From NCBI GenBank assembly GCA_964619885.1, contig CAZUGA010000001.1, positions 141,907 through 205,906 on the forward strand: a DNA stretch of 64,000 bases. Reading direction: 5' to 3'. The notes beneath the pieces were generated by a model. It did not search any database. It was not told the DNA's origin and was given only the letters and a program-made list of their open reading frames with translations. Each line of letters begins with the position of its first letter. Positions within the stretch are counted from its first letter, which is position 1. This document shows, piece by piece, positions 56,410 to 64,000 of the stretch. Origin of the DNA: CAZUGA01 sp964619885. Lineage in GTDB: Bacteria > Pseudomonadota > Gammaproteobacteria > Methylococcales > UBA1147. The position numbers and the translations under genes are program-made.

Positions 56410-58575
56410 ATGAAAAAAGAAGCGTCTTTGAGCAACAAGACTAACTTTCGGCGAAGTTTATATAGCTTGCTACGCTTGTCTGCACTGATTTTTTACACAT
56501 TTTTGATCATGTGTTTTGGAATCTTTATCTTTTTGCTACCCAACGAGCGTAAGCGACGTGCAAACATGATATTGGTGCAATTTTGGGCGCGCATTCTATG
56601 TTTACTTTTTGGTATTCGAGTGCGCACCGAAGGAGAACTGGTTCCGAGGAAGGATGGTTACCTGATAGCCGCCAATCATATGTCGTACTTTGACATTATT
56701 ATTCTCGGTTCCGTTATACCGGGAATATTTATCTCAAAATCTGAAGTTCGGTGGTGGCCGATAATTGGCTTGGCTGGCTCAATGGTCGGCACCTTGTATT
56801 TCAAACGCGATTCCAAGTCAGAACGTAGTGATCTTAAACGTAAAGCCGCCGAACGTTTAGTCTGGGGACAGAATATCTTCGTGTTTCCAGAAGGTACCAC
56901 GAGTAATGGACAGGACTTGCTGCCGTTTCGTTATGGTGCCTTTGACGTGGCTATTCGCTCCAATGCGCCGGTGTTACCGGCAACACTCAATTATGCGGCG
57001 CCTGAACTTATTCAGTGGACCGGTGATACCAGTTTATTTCAGCACATTTTCAATCTTGGTAAAGAAGGCAATATTGATGTTCGCTTGCACATTGGTCCAA
57101 CCTTAAATCCGGCTACTTTTAGAAACGCTGCCGAGATGTCGGAACATGTGTGGCAAATCATCCACTCATCGATGATTCGATATGGCATGCGCGCCGCTGC
57201 GCAAATTGCCATGGTTGATTGGAAAAGCTACCAATTACCGGAGAAACCAACGACCGACGACGTAAGTAGCTTTATGGCGCGTTTGTTAACTTTACTTCTG
57301 CAGGTGGATTCATCCACAGCAGCTGGTGAACGGCAAATTTGCCAGGTTCTATTAAATATACTTGAGGCTAATAATTTAAGCGGACGTATTTTGCTTTCAC
57401 CGAAAGGCCGCACCAATCTTGTTGCCACGCACGGCAATCCGGAATTGTTGACGGGGGATTTGAATAATTCATACGTCGTATTACTGTCAAACTCCGATAT
57501 AGTTTCTGCCGACCGACGCGATTGGAAACATCCACCTTATTCTGGTACTCAGGAAAAGGGGCAGATTTGGGGCCGCGGCGCTATTGATATGAAAGGACTG
57601 CTCACGGTTTTTTTCACCGCCTTCTTAACCAGCGACAAAAAAATTCCGGTACGCTTTCTGTGTACGGCCGATCAAGAACAGGGTGGTAAAGAAGGGGCGA
57701 AGTTTATTGCCGACACACTATTGTCGGAAATAAAGCCAAGTATTTTACTCGGAGAAGGCGGTTTTGGGGTGGCTGACCTTATTGAAGCATCGAGCCCGAT
57801 GTTTTTGGTCGACACCGCCGAAAAGGCCAGCCTGTGGTTACAATTATCAGTCGAAGTGGAAACCACATCCCACAGCTCCGCACCGCCTCGTGAATACCCA
57901 TTACGTATTATTCTCAATGCGGTGAGTAAGGCCACGGAATACGAGAGTGAGCTGCTTACGCTGCCCGTTACCGAAAGATTTCTGCAATCGATGTCATACA
58001 AGAGCCAAAAGCTTAGCCGTATTATTAAACGTGCTCTGAAACTGCCGCTTATTGGTAAACATATTCACTTACCCCTTCAAGACAATGCGTACCTTCATGC
58101 GATGTTTCGCAATACGGTCGCGGTAAGTCAAATATCTGGCAGTAGTGCTAAGAACGTTCTAGCCAAAAAAGCCGGGGCGATACTCGATTGTCGTCTTTTG
58201 CCGGGCGTGGACATTGATGAATTTATTGTCGACCTTAAAAATACCATTAACGATGAACGTGTAAAAATAGAGATAATTCGCCAATCGCCATCCAATGAAA
58301 CTGCGTTTTCTAACGAAAGCTTTGACAGAATTCGCCGCGCTATTGAGGATGTGTTTAATGACGCCGAAGTCACTCCATTCCTTTTTCCGGCATCTACCGA
58401 CTTAAAGTACTTTCGCGCACACAATATTCCCTGTTTCGGAATATTTCCGGCGCTGTTTTCCCAATCTGAACTCAACCGTATCCACGGTGCCGACGAGCGC
58501 ATTGCGATAAAGCAGTTGGTGGATGCCTACAATGTTGTCAGCAGATTTCTCGAATATTCTAGAAACAACACTTGA
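56410..58575 (+). CDS. PlsC-type acyltransferase fused to M20-peptidase-like domain
   Basis: 721 residues. Residues 1-255 form a membrane-attached glycerophosphate-type acyltransferase: helix at 22-43, NHMSYFD (His90, Asp95) and FPEGTTSNG (159-167). Residues about 280-720 resemble M20 metallopeptidases of the CPS1/PM20D1/ArgE kind: GRGAIDMKG (Asp393), GGKEGAKF, TSHSSAPP and a final RIHGADERI. Two key M20 residues differ: the first metal-binding His is Asn361 (SNSDIV) and the catalytic base before Glu423 is Gln422 (ADQEQGG). The second half may therefore be inactive or altered. The substrate is unknown; N-acyl amino acid or aminolipid chemistry is a speculative link. Confidence 0.85.
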   Translation: MKKEASLSNKTNFRRSLYSLLRLSALIFYTFLIMCFGIFIFLLPNERKRRANMILVQFWARILCLLFGIRVRTEGELVPRKDGYLIAANHMSYFDIIILGSVIPGIFISKSEVRWWPIIGLAGSMVGTLYFKRDSKSERSDLKRKAAERLVWGQNIFVFPEGTTSNGQDLLPFRYGAFDVAIRSNAPVLPATLNYAAPELIQWTGDTSLFQHIFNLGKEGNIDVRLHIGPTLNPATFRNAAEMSEHVWQIIHSSMIRYGMRAAAQIAMVDWKSYQLPEKPTTDDVSSFMARLLTLLLQVDSSTAAGERQICQVLLNILEANNLSGRILLSPKGRTNLVATHGNPELLTGDLNNSYVVLLSNSDIVSADRRDWKHPPYSGTQEKGQIWGRGAIDMKGLLTVFFTAFLTSDKKIPVRFLCTADQEQGGKEGAKFIADTLLSEIKPSILLGEGGFGVADLIEASSPMFLVDTAEKASLWLQLSVEVETTSHSSAPPREYPLRIILNAVSKATEYESELLTLPVTERFLQSMSYKSQKLSRIIKRALKLPLIGKHIHLPLQDNAYLHAMFRNTVAVSQISGSSAKNVLAKKAGAILDCRLLPGVDIDEFIVDLKNTINDERVKIEIIRQSPSNETAFSNESFDRIRRAIEDVFNDAEVTPFLFPASTDLKYFRAHNIPCFGIFPALFSQSELNRIHGADERIAIKQLVDAYNVVSRFLEYSRNNT

Positions 58576-58992
58576 AACAGTGTCTCTGGGGAATCAGGAG
58601 AGGGTATGTCCGCAGTTTGAAAAGGTATGGATTCTACTCGACTTTGATATCATCATTGATCGTTTATCCGATTTTTATAGACCCATGGAAAATCAGGTAG
58701 TGGCATTTCAGCGTCACAAATTATTGCATGGGCAGGATCCAACCGACTTGATTCTGAGTAGGCGAAAAGATTAAATATATATTTAGTGGATTATTCGCCG
58801 GACGCAGTGATTTGTTAAGGGTTAGTTTGATGGTTTAGTCTCTCTGATCTGAAACATAAGACCGATAGGTCCGTACAAGATGATACTGGGTACGGGAACA
58901 CTGCGGGTCGTTTGTAATCTAAGAGGCGTGAACACCTGCGCGCATGCGTCAGGAATAAATAAAAATAAATGATTAATCCGAAGAGGCTTTTT
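58576..58992. other. gene-free stretch after the acyltransferase fusion
   Basis: About 415 bases. A frame at 58523-58774 overlaps the end of the fusion gene, lacks a ribosome-binding site and resembles nothing. No terminator or RNA recognised. Confidence 0.4.
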
Positions 58993-59325
58993 ATGCGTAC
59001 GTTATTGATTTTTTTATCAGTTTTGTTTTCTATGAATTCTCAGGCAAATAGCCCGGACGATTTATATCATAGCTGTGAAGGCAAGAGGCTGGGCATCTTC
59101 TATATGGATTTCGATGCTGCGGGCGATGGTGAGATTTGGAAAGCATTCCATGCATTGAAGTTCGCCCCGCTCTCAGTCAAGGCTGATCACAAGAGCAAAG
59201 TTATACAGTACATAGGTACATCATTCCGCTTCAATACGATCGGCGATAATTGTGACATACCTGTATACGGACTGGCATTCGATTTAAGTGCTGATCGATT
59301 TAATGTCGTTTTGTCTACCGAATGA
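58993..59325 (+). CDS. small secreted hypothetical protein
   Basis: 110 residues from the ATG at 58993, which has AGAGG 6 bases upstream. A signal peptide MRTLLIFLSVLFSMNSQANS is evident with likely cleavage after QA-N. The mature part has two cysteines (YHSCEGK and DNCDIP) that could form a disulfide. Family not recognised. An ATG eight codons earlier lacks a ribosome-binding site. Confidence 0.6.
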   Translation: MRTLLIFLSVLFSMNSQANSPDDLYHSCEGKRLGIFYMDFDAAGDGEIWKAFHALKFAPLSVKADHKSKVIQYIGTSFRFNTIGDNCDIPVYGLAFDLSADRFNVVLSTE

Positions 59326-59390
59326 CACAGGTTCACGGTATATCTGACATTATTAAGTTGGCAAATAAAACAGATTTAAAATCTGAAAAT

Positions 59391-59816
59391 TTAGCCTTCA
59401 TGCGTCCCCTTCCTTCTACTTGGAGGGGGATAGGCCGCTCGACGTAGAAGAAAAGATCCAATCCCTAGTACTACTATCAGCGTCGACATTCCATACAATA
59501 AATCTGGAGAAAGATTTGTATAGTCAAGGATGACTACTTTTCGGGAAACGGCGACTAGTGCAACTAAAAACACGACCTCCGCGTCTACCTTGTCTTCCTC
59601 CAGCTAAGCTTTTAGGGTTTCCAGAAGTTCGAGCCCTATCAATACCATGAGGAAAAAGCCGAAGACCTGGAGCATCTCCGTCAATTCAACAGCAATAGTG
59701 GAGCTTTTGGGAGATCCTGGGCCAGCACCATAGCAGGCTCAACGGTCGATAAGCACACGGCCAACATCATCATCCTGAGAAGGGTTATTACAATAACTCG
59801 TTCGAATTATTTAAGT
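59391..59816 (-). pseudogene. psiE-family membrane protein gene, multiply broken
   Basis: On the minus strand three pieces match consecutive parts of the phosphate-starvation-inducible PsiE family. FERVIVITLLRMMMLAVCLS starts near 59816 and ends at a TGA near 59681. In the next frame ELTEMLQVFGFFLMVLIG and LELLETLKA follow up to an in-frame amber codon (59606-59604). Then LEEDKVDAEVVFLVALVA and SRKVVILDYTNLSPDLL run to the normal end. One frameshift (about 59681-59695), the amber codon where a Tyr is usual, and probably another shift near the start inactivate it. Confidence 0.75.
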
Positions 59817-59932
59817 GTTGTACCGATTCTTTCTCCTGGTCAACGATTGTTTTAACGGGCCACGAATTTCATGCCTTAGATTCTACTCATTGTGTATTTG
59901 AAGCCTGCATAAAGCGCACCACTGGCAAATGT

Positions 59933-60361
59933 TTACGGATCGCTATCTGAATTGACCGGGAAAAAGCAGCGGTTAGTGGGTGTGATGCTTCCAGTTAGCA
60001 ACTTTGTGAGGATCGTTCCGCTTCCGGTGACCGCACCGACGGCCAACCGTGTTCCAGTGGAAACGCTTGTGCCGTTGGCGCCACCTCCCTGAATTCCGCA
60101 AAACTGCTCAAAAAAATCACGGTTGCAGTCGGCCGGTCCAATAAACTGAAAACCGATTTGAGGTGCCGCCGCTATAGGACAGGAGCAGACGATCTCATCT
60201 TTACGGATTGAACCCAAAAACGGCCAATTTGTCCCAGCCGTAGCTTCAACGCAGAGTCCGCCATCACACTGTGCCGACAAATTCCCGGGACCTGGACACG
60301 TATAAATCGCCTGAGCGTCGGGTCCGTTATAACCCTTTTCTAGCTGTGGTGAAAGATACAA
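59933..60361 (-). CDS. Cys-rich hypothetical protein, possibly a remnant
   Basis: 142-residue frame with nine or so cysteines and many Gly/Pro/Thr residues (QCDGGLCVEATAG, CSCPIAAAP, FFEQFCGIQGGGANGT). It looks like part of an exported protein but has no signal peptide. The only start is a TTG four codons after a stop and has no ribosome-binding site. It may be a C-terminal remnant of a longer gene. Family not recognised. Confidence 0.35.
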   Translation of the reverse strand: MYLSPQLEKGYNGPDAQAIYTCPGPGNLSAQCDGGLCVEATAGTNWPFLGSIRKDEIVCSCPIAAAPQIGFQFIGPADCNRDFFEQFCGIQGGGANGTSVSTGTRLAVGAVTGSGTILTKLLTGSITPTNRCFFPVNSDSDP

Positions 60362-60694
60362 TTTAACCGATTATCGTTCGGTAAAATTCAATTTCCGACT
60401 AGCCTGTCGTTTTGTACTGAGAAGTGTCAAAAATTGATTATTATACGGACATTGCCCGTAGTTATTGTAGAAGTGTTTCGATTCGCTCAGTTCTAAACAC
60501 ACTGAGGTTTCAACGCAGTTTTTGCTAGAGGTCAGGTAAGATTGAAATGCCGTCTAAGAAAAATACCGTTTGTCATTACGGGAACAGCAATAAAATTAAA
60601 TGATACCTTGGTAAATTTGAATTCAATATTTGAATCTTATTCCGTTTAAGTCTATCTAACCATTTGACAGTGTTTATAAACCGGGCATTGGACT
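60362..60694. other. gene-free stretch before the methyltransferase-like lipoprotein
   Basis: About 330 AT-rich bases. No gene, hairpin or repeat recognised. Confidence 0.4.
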
Positions 60695-61588
60695 ATGAAT
60701 AAATTTCCATCAACTGAAGTTTTAATTTTCTTGACTCTTCTGGTTTTGCAGGCCTGCACACAAGAAGGTAATGAAACATCCGGATCACAATTAGGCGCGC
60801 AATCAAATTTGCAATCTGTACCGGCATCTGTGCCAGAAAAAGCGGTTTCTATTGCACAATCATTGAACGGAGGTCACCGAGCGCCGGAAAATAGAGCGCG
60901 GGACGCCTATAGACACCCAGTTGAAACCCTCGAATTTTTTGAGTTAAACTCTGACCATAGTGTCGTTGAAATCTGGCCTGGAAAAGGTTGGTACACTGAA
61001 ATTTTAGCGCCGGTACTTAGAGCTAAAGGCAAACTTTATGTTGCTGGGTTTTCGTCCAAACTCAGGGCTAGGTTCTATCGCGAAATGATCGAGGAGTTGG
61101 ATGAAACATTCAAGGCTAATCCAGAAATTTACGATCGAATCATTGTTACTACATTCAATCCTCCGAATGATATCGACATTGCCCCGGTAGAGAGCGCCGA
61201 CCGGGTTTTGACCTTCCGTAATGTTCATAATTGGATGGTTAAAGGCGAAGAATTGAATGCGTTTAACGCCATGTATCGCGCGTTGAAACCCGGAGGAATC
61301 CTCGGAGTTGTTGAGCATCGGGCTAATCCAGAAGAGGAGCAGGATCTCCGCGCTAAAAACGGTTACGTTCAACAAAATTATGTCATTCGCATTGCAAAAC
61401 TGGCTGGTTTTGAGTTCTTGCAAGCGTCTGAAATTAACGCAAACCCCAGAGACAGCAAAGATTATCCCAACGGTGTGTGGACGCTGCCTCCTCGACTCAT
61501 ACTGGGTGATCAAGACAAAGCTCAATATATCGCCATAGGGGAAAGTGATCGAATGACGTTAAAATTCAGGCGGCCTGAAATTTATTAG
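60695..61588 (+). CDS. exported methyltransferase-like lipoprotein
   Basis: 297 residues. The N-terminus has a lipoprotein signal with lipobox LQAC (Cys21). The body is a class I SAM-methyltransferase fold: VVEIWPGKGWYTEILAPVL near 89 in place of the usual ExGxGxG loop, then KLYVAGF, ADRVLTFRNVHNW and LKPGGILGVVEHR. It belongs to a group often annotated as predicted methyltransferases with signal peptides. How SAM would be available outside the cytoplasm is not known, so it may bind another ligand. Monocistronic. Confidence 0.8.
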   Translation: MNKFPSTEVLIFLTLLVLQACTQEGNETSGSQLGAQSNLQSVPASVPEKAVSIAQSLNGGHRAPENRARDAYRHPVETLEFFELNSDHSVVEIWPGKGWYTEILAPVLRAKGKLYVAGFSSKLRARFYREMIEELDETFKANPEIYDRIIVTTFNPPNDIDIAPVESADRVLTFRNVHNWMVKGEELNAFNAMYRALKPGGILGVVEHRANPEEEQDLRAKNGYVQQNYVIRIAKLAGFEFLQASEINANPRDSKDYPNGVWTLPPRLILGDQDKAQYIAIGESDRMTLKFRRPEIY

Positions 61589-61847
61589 AAATATGGGTTG
61601 CCCTGCGGGAAATCATTGCGACATATTTACGACACGATATTGCGCCTCATTGGAGATCACAGTCATCGATACTTGCTACTGTGCCCCGTCAGCCCGAGTT
61701 GGACAGTTCCCAGGTCTATTCGACTTGATTGCGTTGAAGCGGATAGCTTCCATCTATCCAACTGAGGCTGCCGTCTGTTGTCCTGCGCCCACGGAAAAGT
61801 TTTTTGAATAAGAAAGTTTCGGGTTGGTGGTTGATCAGTCGTAGCCG

Positions 61848-62330
61848 CTAAAGGTCGATATTGTCGGATTGCTGCAGTTCGATACAGCGGGGATGCAGTA
61901 GTCGGCTAATGGGCCGGGACGCGCCGCGCGGTAATGCAAATGCTGGCCACCGCTTAGCGTTGCGATGGATTTTTATCCGCCAAATGTATCCATACATCTC
62001 GAACTTTAAATGATCCTGCTCTGGGTGCACGTTTTCCAGAATGCCCGGCGTGTATGGCGCACCGATGTCGATTGAATCGAGTAATCCACAGTTATTATCG
62101 AGCAGCAAAATGTGCAAACATTCCTCATAAGGCGAGTCTTCGGTGAGTAGCAGCAGGTACCACCCCGCGCAGTCAAATTGCTCTTCTATTAATTTGCCGA
62201 ATGTGCAGGGGCCTTTCCGACCATCCGCGCCGATGATTCGGTACATATCCGGCTTATTGATTTCATTTTCGATCCGAATAATGTTGGTAGCGATGAAAAT
62301 ATCGTCACTCCCAAACCCAGTCGAAGACAT
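61848..62330 (-). CDS. putative immunity protein to the upstream toxin
   Basis: 160 residues, soluble, no signal peptide; not recognised by family. It begins at an ATG (62330) inside the last 26 bases of the toxin-like gene, the tight coupling typical of toxin-immunity pairs. Its own features are a mixed alpha/beta sequence with MYRIIGADGRKGPCTFGKL and an aromatic C-terminal part. The immunity role is inferred only from position and coupling. Confidence 0.55.
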   Translation of the reverse strand: MSSTGFGSDDIFIATNIIRIENEINKPDMYRIIGADGRKGPCTFGKLIEEQFDCAGWYLLLLTEDSPYEECLHILLLDNNCGLLDSIDIGAPYTPGILENVHPEQDHLKFEMYGYIWRIKIHRNAKRWPAFALPRGASRPISRLLHPRCIELQQSDNIDL

Positions 62331-63123
62331 AGCTCATTCCCAATGCGCCAAGTGCGCCGCCGACGACGACCAGCACCGAAGAACAGACAACCGCACCAGG
62401 ACCACACACCAACCCCGTCGCTGCGCCAGCGATGGCACCGCCCGCAATGCCACCGCCGATGGTTGCCCCCTCTTGGGCGACTGCCCCGACTTTGTCTTCT
62501 GCCGTGCTGACGTTGTAGACCGCGATGCCAATGGTTAGCACCCACAGTCCCTTGCCGAGTTGGCCTAGACGCCCGGCGGCACGGGTCGCTTTAGGGCTAT
62601 CTCTGCCGGCGCTTTTGATAATCTCGAGTTTGACTCGGTTGCGTTGACTATCAGTCAATGCATCGAACGGCTTGTCGAAGAATTCTTTAGCATATTTCGC
62701 GTAAAGCTGTTCCAGGTTCCAGCCCTTGGCTTTCAAACTTTCAGCATATGCCCGGCCGATGTCGCTGGACTTAAGTCGCATTGCATCAAGTATGGTATTG
62801 CGCGCTTCGTGCGCCAGCAGATGTCCTTTGTGCACGGAGATTCGACCGCTTTTAACCTCAGCGCTAATTTTTGCGCTGTAAGTCTTGATTTCAGCCAGAT
62901 AATTGATCCTGACCCTGCTGTCTTTGATAAAACGCATTGCGAACTGCGCGCTCTCCGCTTGCAGCGCACCCAGAGCACGTTCCAGATCAACCAGGTTCGT
63001 AGCTGGCGATTCAAACATTACCGGGCCGGGCGGTGGCATGTAGGCTCGTGCACAAGTCCCTTCGTCAATTGGGCTGGTCATACGATCGATGCATACTGGG
63101 CCGGGGATTCGCGGGTCGGGCAT
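62305..63123 (-). CDS. putative glycine-zipper pore-forming toxin
   Basis: 272 residues. The N-terminal 35 residues are Pro/Cys-rich. Residues about 45-185 are helical (LERALGALQAESAQF, HEARNTILDAMRLKS). The end (about 196-272) is a hydrophobic helix pair with dense Gly/Ala repeats (GGGIAGGAIAGAATG) ending in YVFDWVWE. This design matches contact-delivered, membrane-acting effectors of the type VI secretion kind that I recall from Pseudomonas and others, but no vgrG, hcp or PAAR gene is visible here. It has no classical signal peptide. Confidence 0.6.
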   Translation of the reverse strand: MPDPRIPGPVCIDRMTSPIDEGTCARAYMPPPGPVMFESPATNLVDLERALGALQAESAQFAMRFIKDSRVRINYLAEIKTYSAKISAEVKSGRISVHKGHLLAHEARNTILDAMRLKSSDIGRAYAESLKAKGWNLEQLYAKYAKEFFDKPFDALTDSQRNRVKLEIIKSAGRDSPKATRAAGRLGQLGKGLWVLTIGIAVYNVSTAEDKVGAVAQEGATIGGGIAGGAIAGAATGLVCGPGAVVCSSVLVVVGGALGALGMSYVFDWVWE

Positions 63124-63408
63124 AGTGTCAAACTTTCAGTACAAACAGAATCGAATAATAGAGAAAAAGCAATAGAAGCGCTGTTTTAATCAAGTCTCAA
63201 ATTACCGAACGATTTTTAAGTTGTCAATTCCGATGTTGGTCGGCGGTCGCTATAAGCCGCCTACTGTTTGTTGTACCCCATCGTCCGGTAAGGACAAAGA
63301 AGATACGGATATATTTTTACTAGCGCGGATTCGATGGCGGCAAGAATATCAAAGGGTGCGGCGGCCTATCGTGGTAGTGCCGTTAAATTCTTCTAGACCA
63401 CGTTACAA

Positions 63409-63780
63409 TTGAATGAGACGGTTAAAGCCGCACAATTGGAAGAACTCACCCTGATTCCGGAAGACTCGGAATTGTGGGCGCAGTTAGATCAAATGAAAGA
63501 AGAAATGAGCCTGGATTTGGACGATGATCAGGCCAAGATAACGTTTGTGGCAGGCACGACGGTCAGTTTTACAGCGGGGTTTGTGAGCTGGATCTTGCGC
63601 AGTGGTTCATTGATGGCCAGCTTTTTATCCTCGGTACCGTTGTTTAAACAGTTTGACCCGCTACCGATCTTAAGTGCTCAGCAGAATAAAAGCTTCGTGG
63701 GTCGTTCCAAAGGAGATGACGATGAGAACGCCTTGAACTCCCATGACAAAGCCGTCGAAGCATTATTTTTGGATGATTAA
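63409..63780 (+). pseudogene. C-terminal stump of a large surface protein
   Basis: 123 codons from a TTG; a stop lies five codons upstream. The piece SLDLDDDQAKITFVAGTT followed by VSFTAGFVSWILRSGSLMAS and PLFKQFDPLPIL is the acidic-then-membrane C-terminus that I associate with very long repeat proteins (cadherin/VCBS-type) of gammaproteobacteria. The repeats that should precede it are absent, so this looks like the end of a deleted gene. It could in principle still be expressed as a small membrane protein. Confidence 0.5.
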
Positions 63781-63951
63781 GAATTAATACACTTATTTGG
63801 AGACATCTCGCGTTATAGATTTTGCCAGCCTGACATATAGGGGGTTGGTTGTACAGCTTTTCCCAAGGCCCAAGTCTCTTCTTATGCCGTTCCAACCCAC
63901 TCAATCTTGAATATTTCACAATACCATTGACGCAACAGGCAGTTTTTGCAT

Positions 63952-64000
63952 ATTCTGGCCCAATCTGAACACTGATTCTGGCGCAACGTGAACAGCGATT
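63952..64000. mobile_element. tandem 23-bp repeats, probable IS21-type element end
   Basis: Two adjacent 23-base copies (63952-63974 and 63975-63997) share ATTCTGGC-CAA--TGAACA-G, and a third begins at 63998 and runs off the edge. Repeats of this kind with TGAACA and CTGGCGCAA resemble the multiple terminal transposase-binding repeats of IS21-family elements. The element itself would lie to the right of the window. Confidence 0.5.

Noticed and set aside
58523..58774. 83-codon ORF after the acyltransferase fusion
   Set aside because: It overlaps the preceding gene by 53 bases, has no ribosome-binding site and no recognisable features.
61593..61811. 72-codon Cys-rich ORF
   Set aside because: No ribosome-binding site, low-quality composition, and no similarity recognised.
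62644..63189. 181-codon plus-strand ORF
   Set aside because: Antisense to the toxin-like gene, whose helical and glycine-zipper pattern is far more protein-like.
1..64000. CRISPR array, tRNA or rRNA genes, known riboswitches
   Set aside because: I scanned the gaps between genes and saw no regularly spaced repeats, no tRNA T-loop pattern and no aptamer I could recognise.

Overview
The window looks like chromosome of a gammaproteobacterial C1-utilising bacterium, most likely a type I methanotroph (Methylococcales). This is inferred from gene content only. The main evidence is a pyrophosphate-dependent 6-phosphofructokinase next to a proton-pumping pyrophosphatase, an arrangement known from methanotrophs such as Methylococcus capsulatus. 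In addition, PEP carboxylase, formate-tetrahydrofolate ligase, serine hydroxymethyltransferase, malate dehydrogenase and PEP synthase with its regulator PpsR lie close together, as expected for serine-cycle-type assimilation. No rRNA, tRNA or CRISPR array was recognised.

Layout. 1-13 kb: C1 and C3/C4 metabolism (ppc cut by the left edge, a trypsin-like protease, an FKBP isomerase, fhs, glyA, mdh, ppsA diverging from ppsR). 13-31 kb: housekeeping and envelope genes (htpG, a GGDEF-EAL protein, a TSUP exporter, a small stress membrane protein, dsrC/tusE, grxC-hslR, a TrkA-type potassium channel, rraA, a cobalamin adenosyltransferase, moaC, motA-motB, moaD-moaE). 31.7-35.9 kb: a compact four-gene operon encoding two paralogous proteins of unknown function, a DyP-type peroxidase and an atypical cytochrome P450. 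This is the best candidate for an undescribed system. 36-44 kb: a DUF2797 protein, a PuuD-like membrane protein, an isocitrate-lyase-family enzyme, hppA, PPi-PFK and a response-regulator diguanylate cyclase. 45-52 kb: branched-chain amino acid genes ilvI-ilvH-ilvC, pssA and leuA, behind a leader that looks like a transcription attenuator, then a type 4 uracil-DNA glycosylase and rimI. 53-58.6 kb: citrate synthase, a RecF/OLD-like ATPase, and a fusion of a PlsC-type acyltransferase with an M20-peptidase-like domain that lacks key catalytic residues.

58.6-64 kb is sparse and decayed: a broken psiE-family gene, a Cys-rich fragment, an exported methyltransferase-like lipoprotein, a probable contact-dependent toxin with an overlapping putative immunity gene, the C-terminal stump of a large surface protein, and 23-bp tandem repeats at the right edge that resemble the end of an IS21-type element. 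Two further gene relics (a PhnD-like fragment near 20.2 kb and an MFS transporter with a large internal deletion near 53.2 kb) show gene decay elsewhere.

How the genes work together. FtfL and GlyA bring formate-level C1 units to serine. Ppc and MDH form malate, and PpsA/PpsR control PEP regeneration. PPi-PFK and HppA conserve energy from pyrophosphate in sugar-phosphate metabolism. The ilv/leu block supplies branched-chain amino acids and pssA starts phosphatidylethanolamine synthesis.
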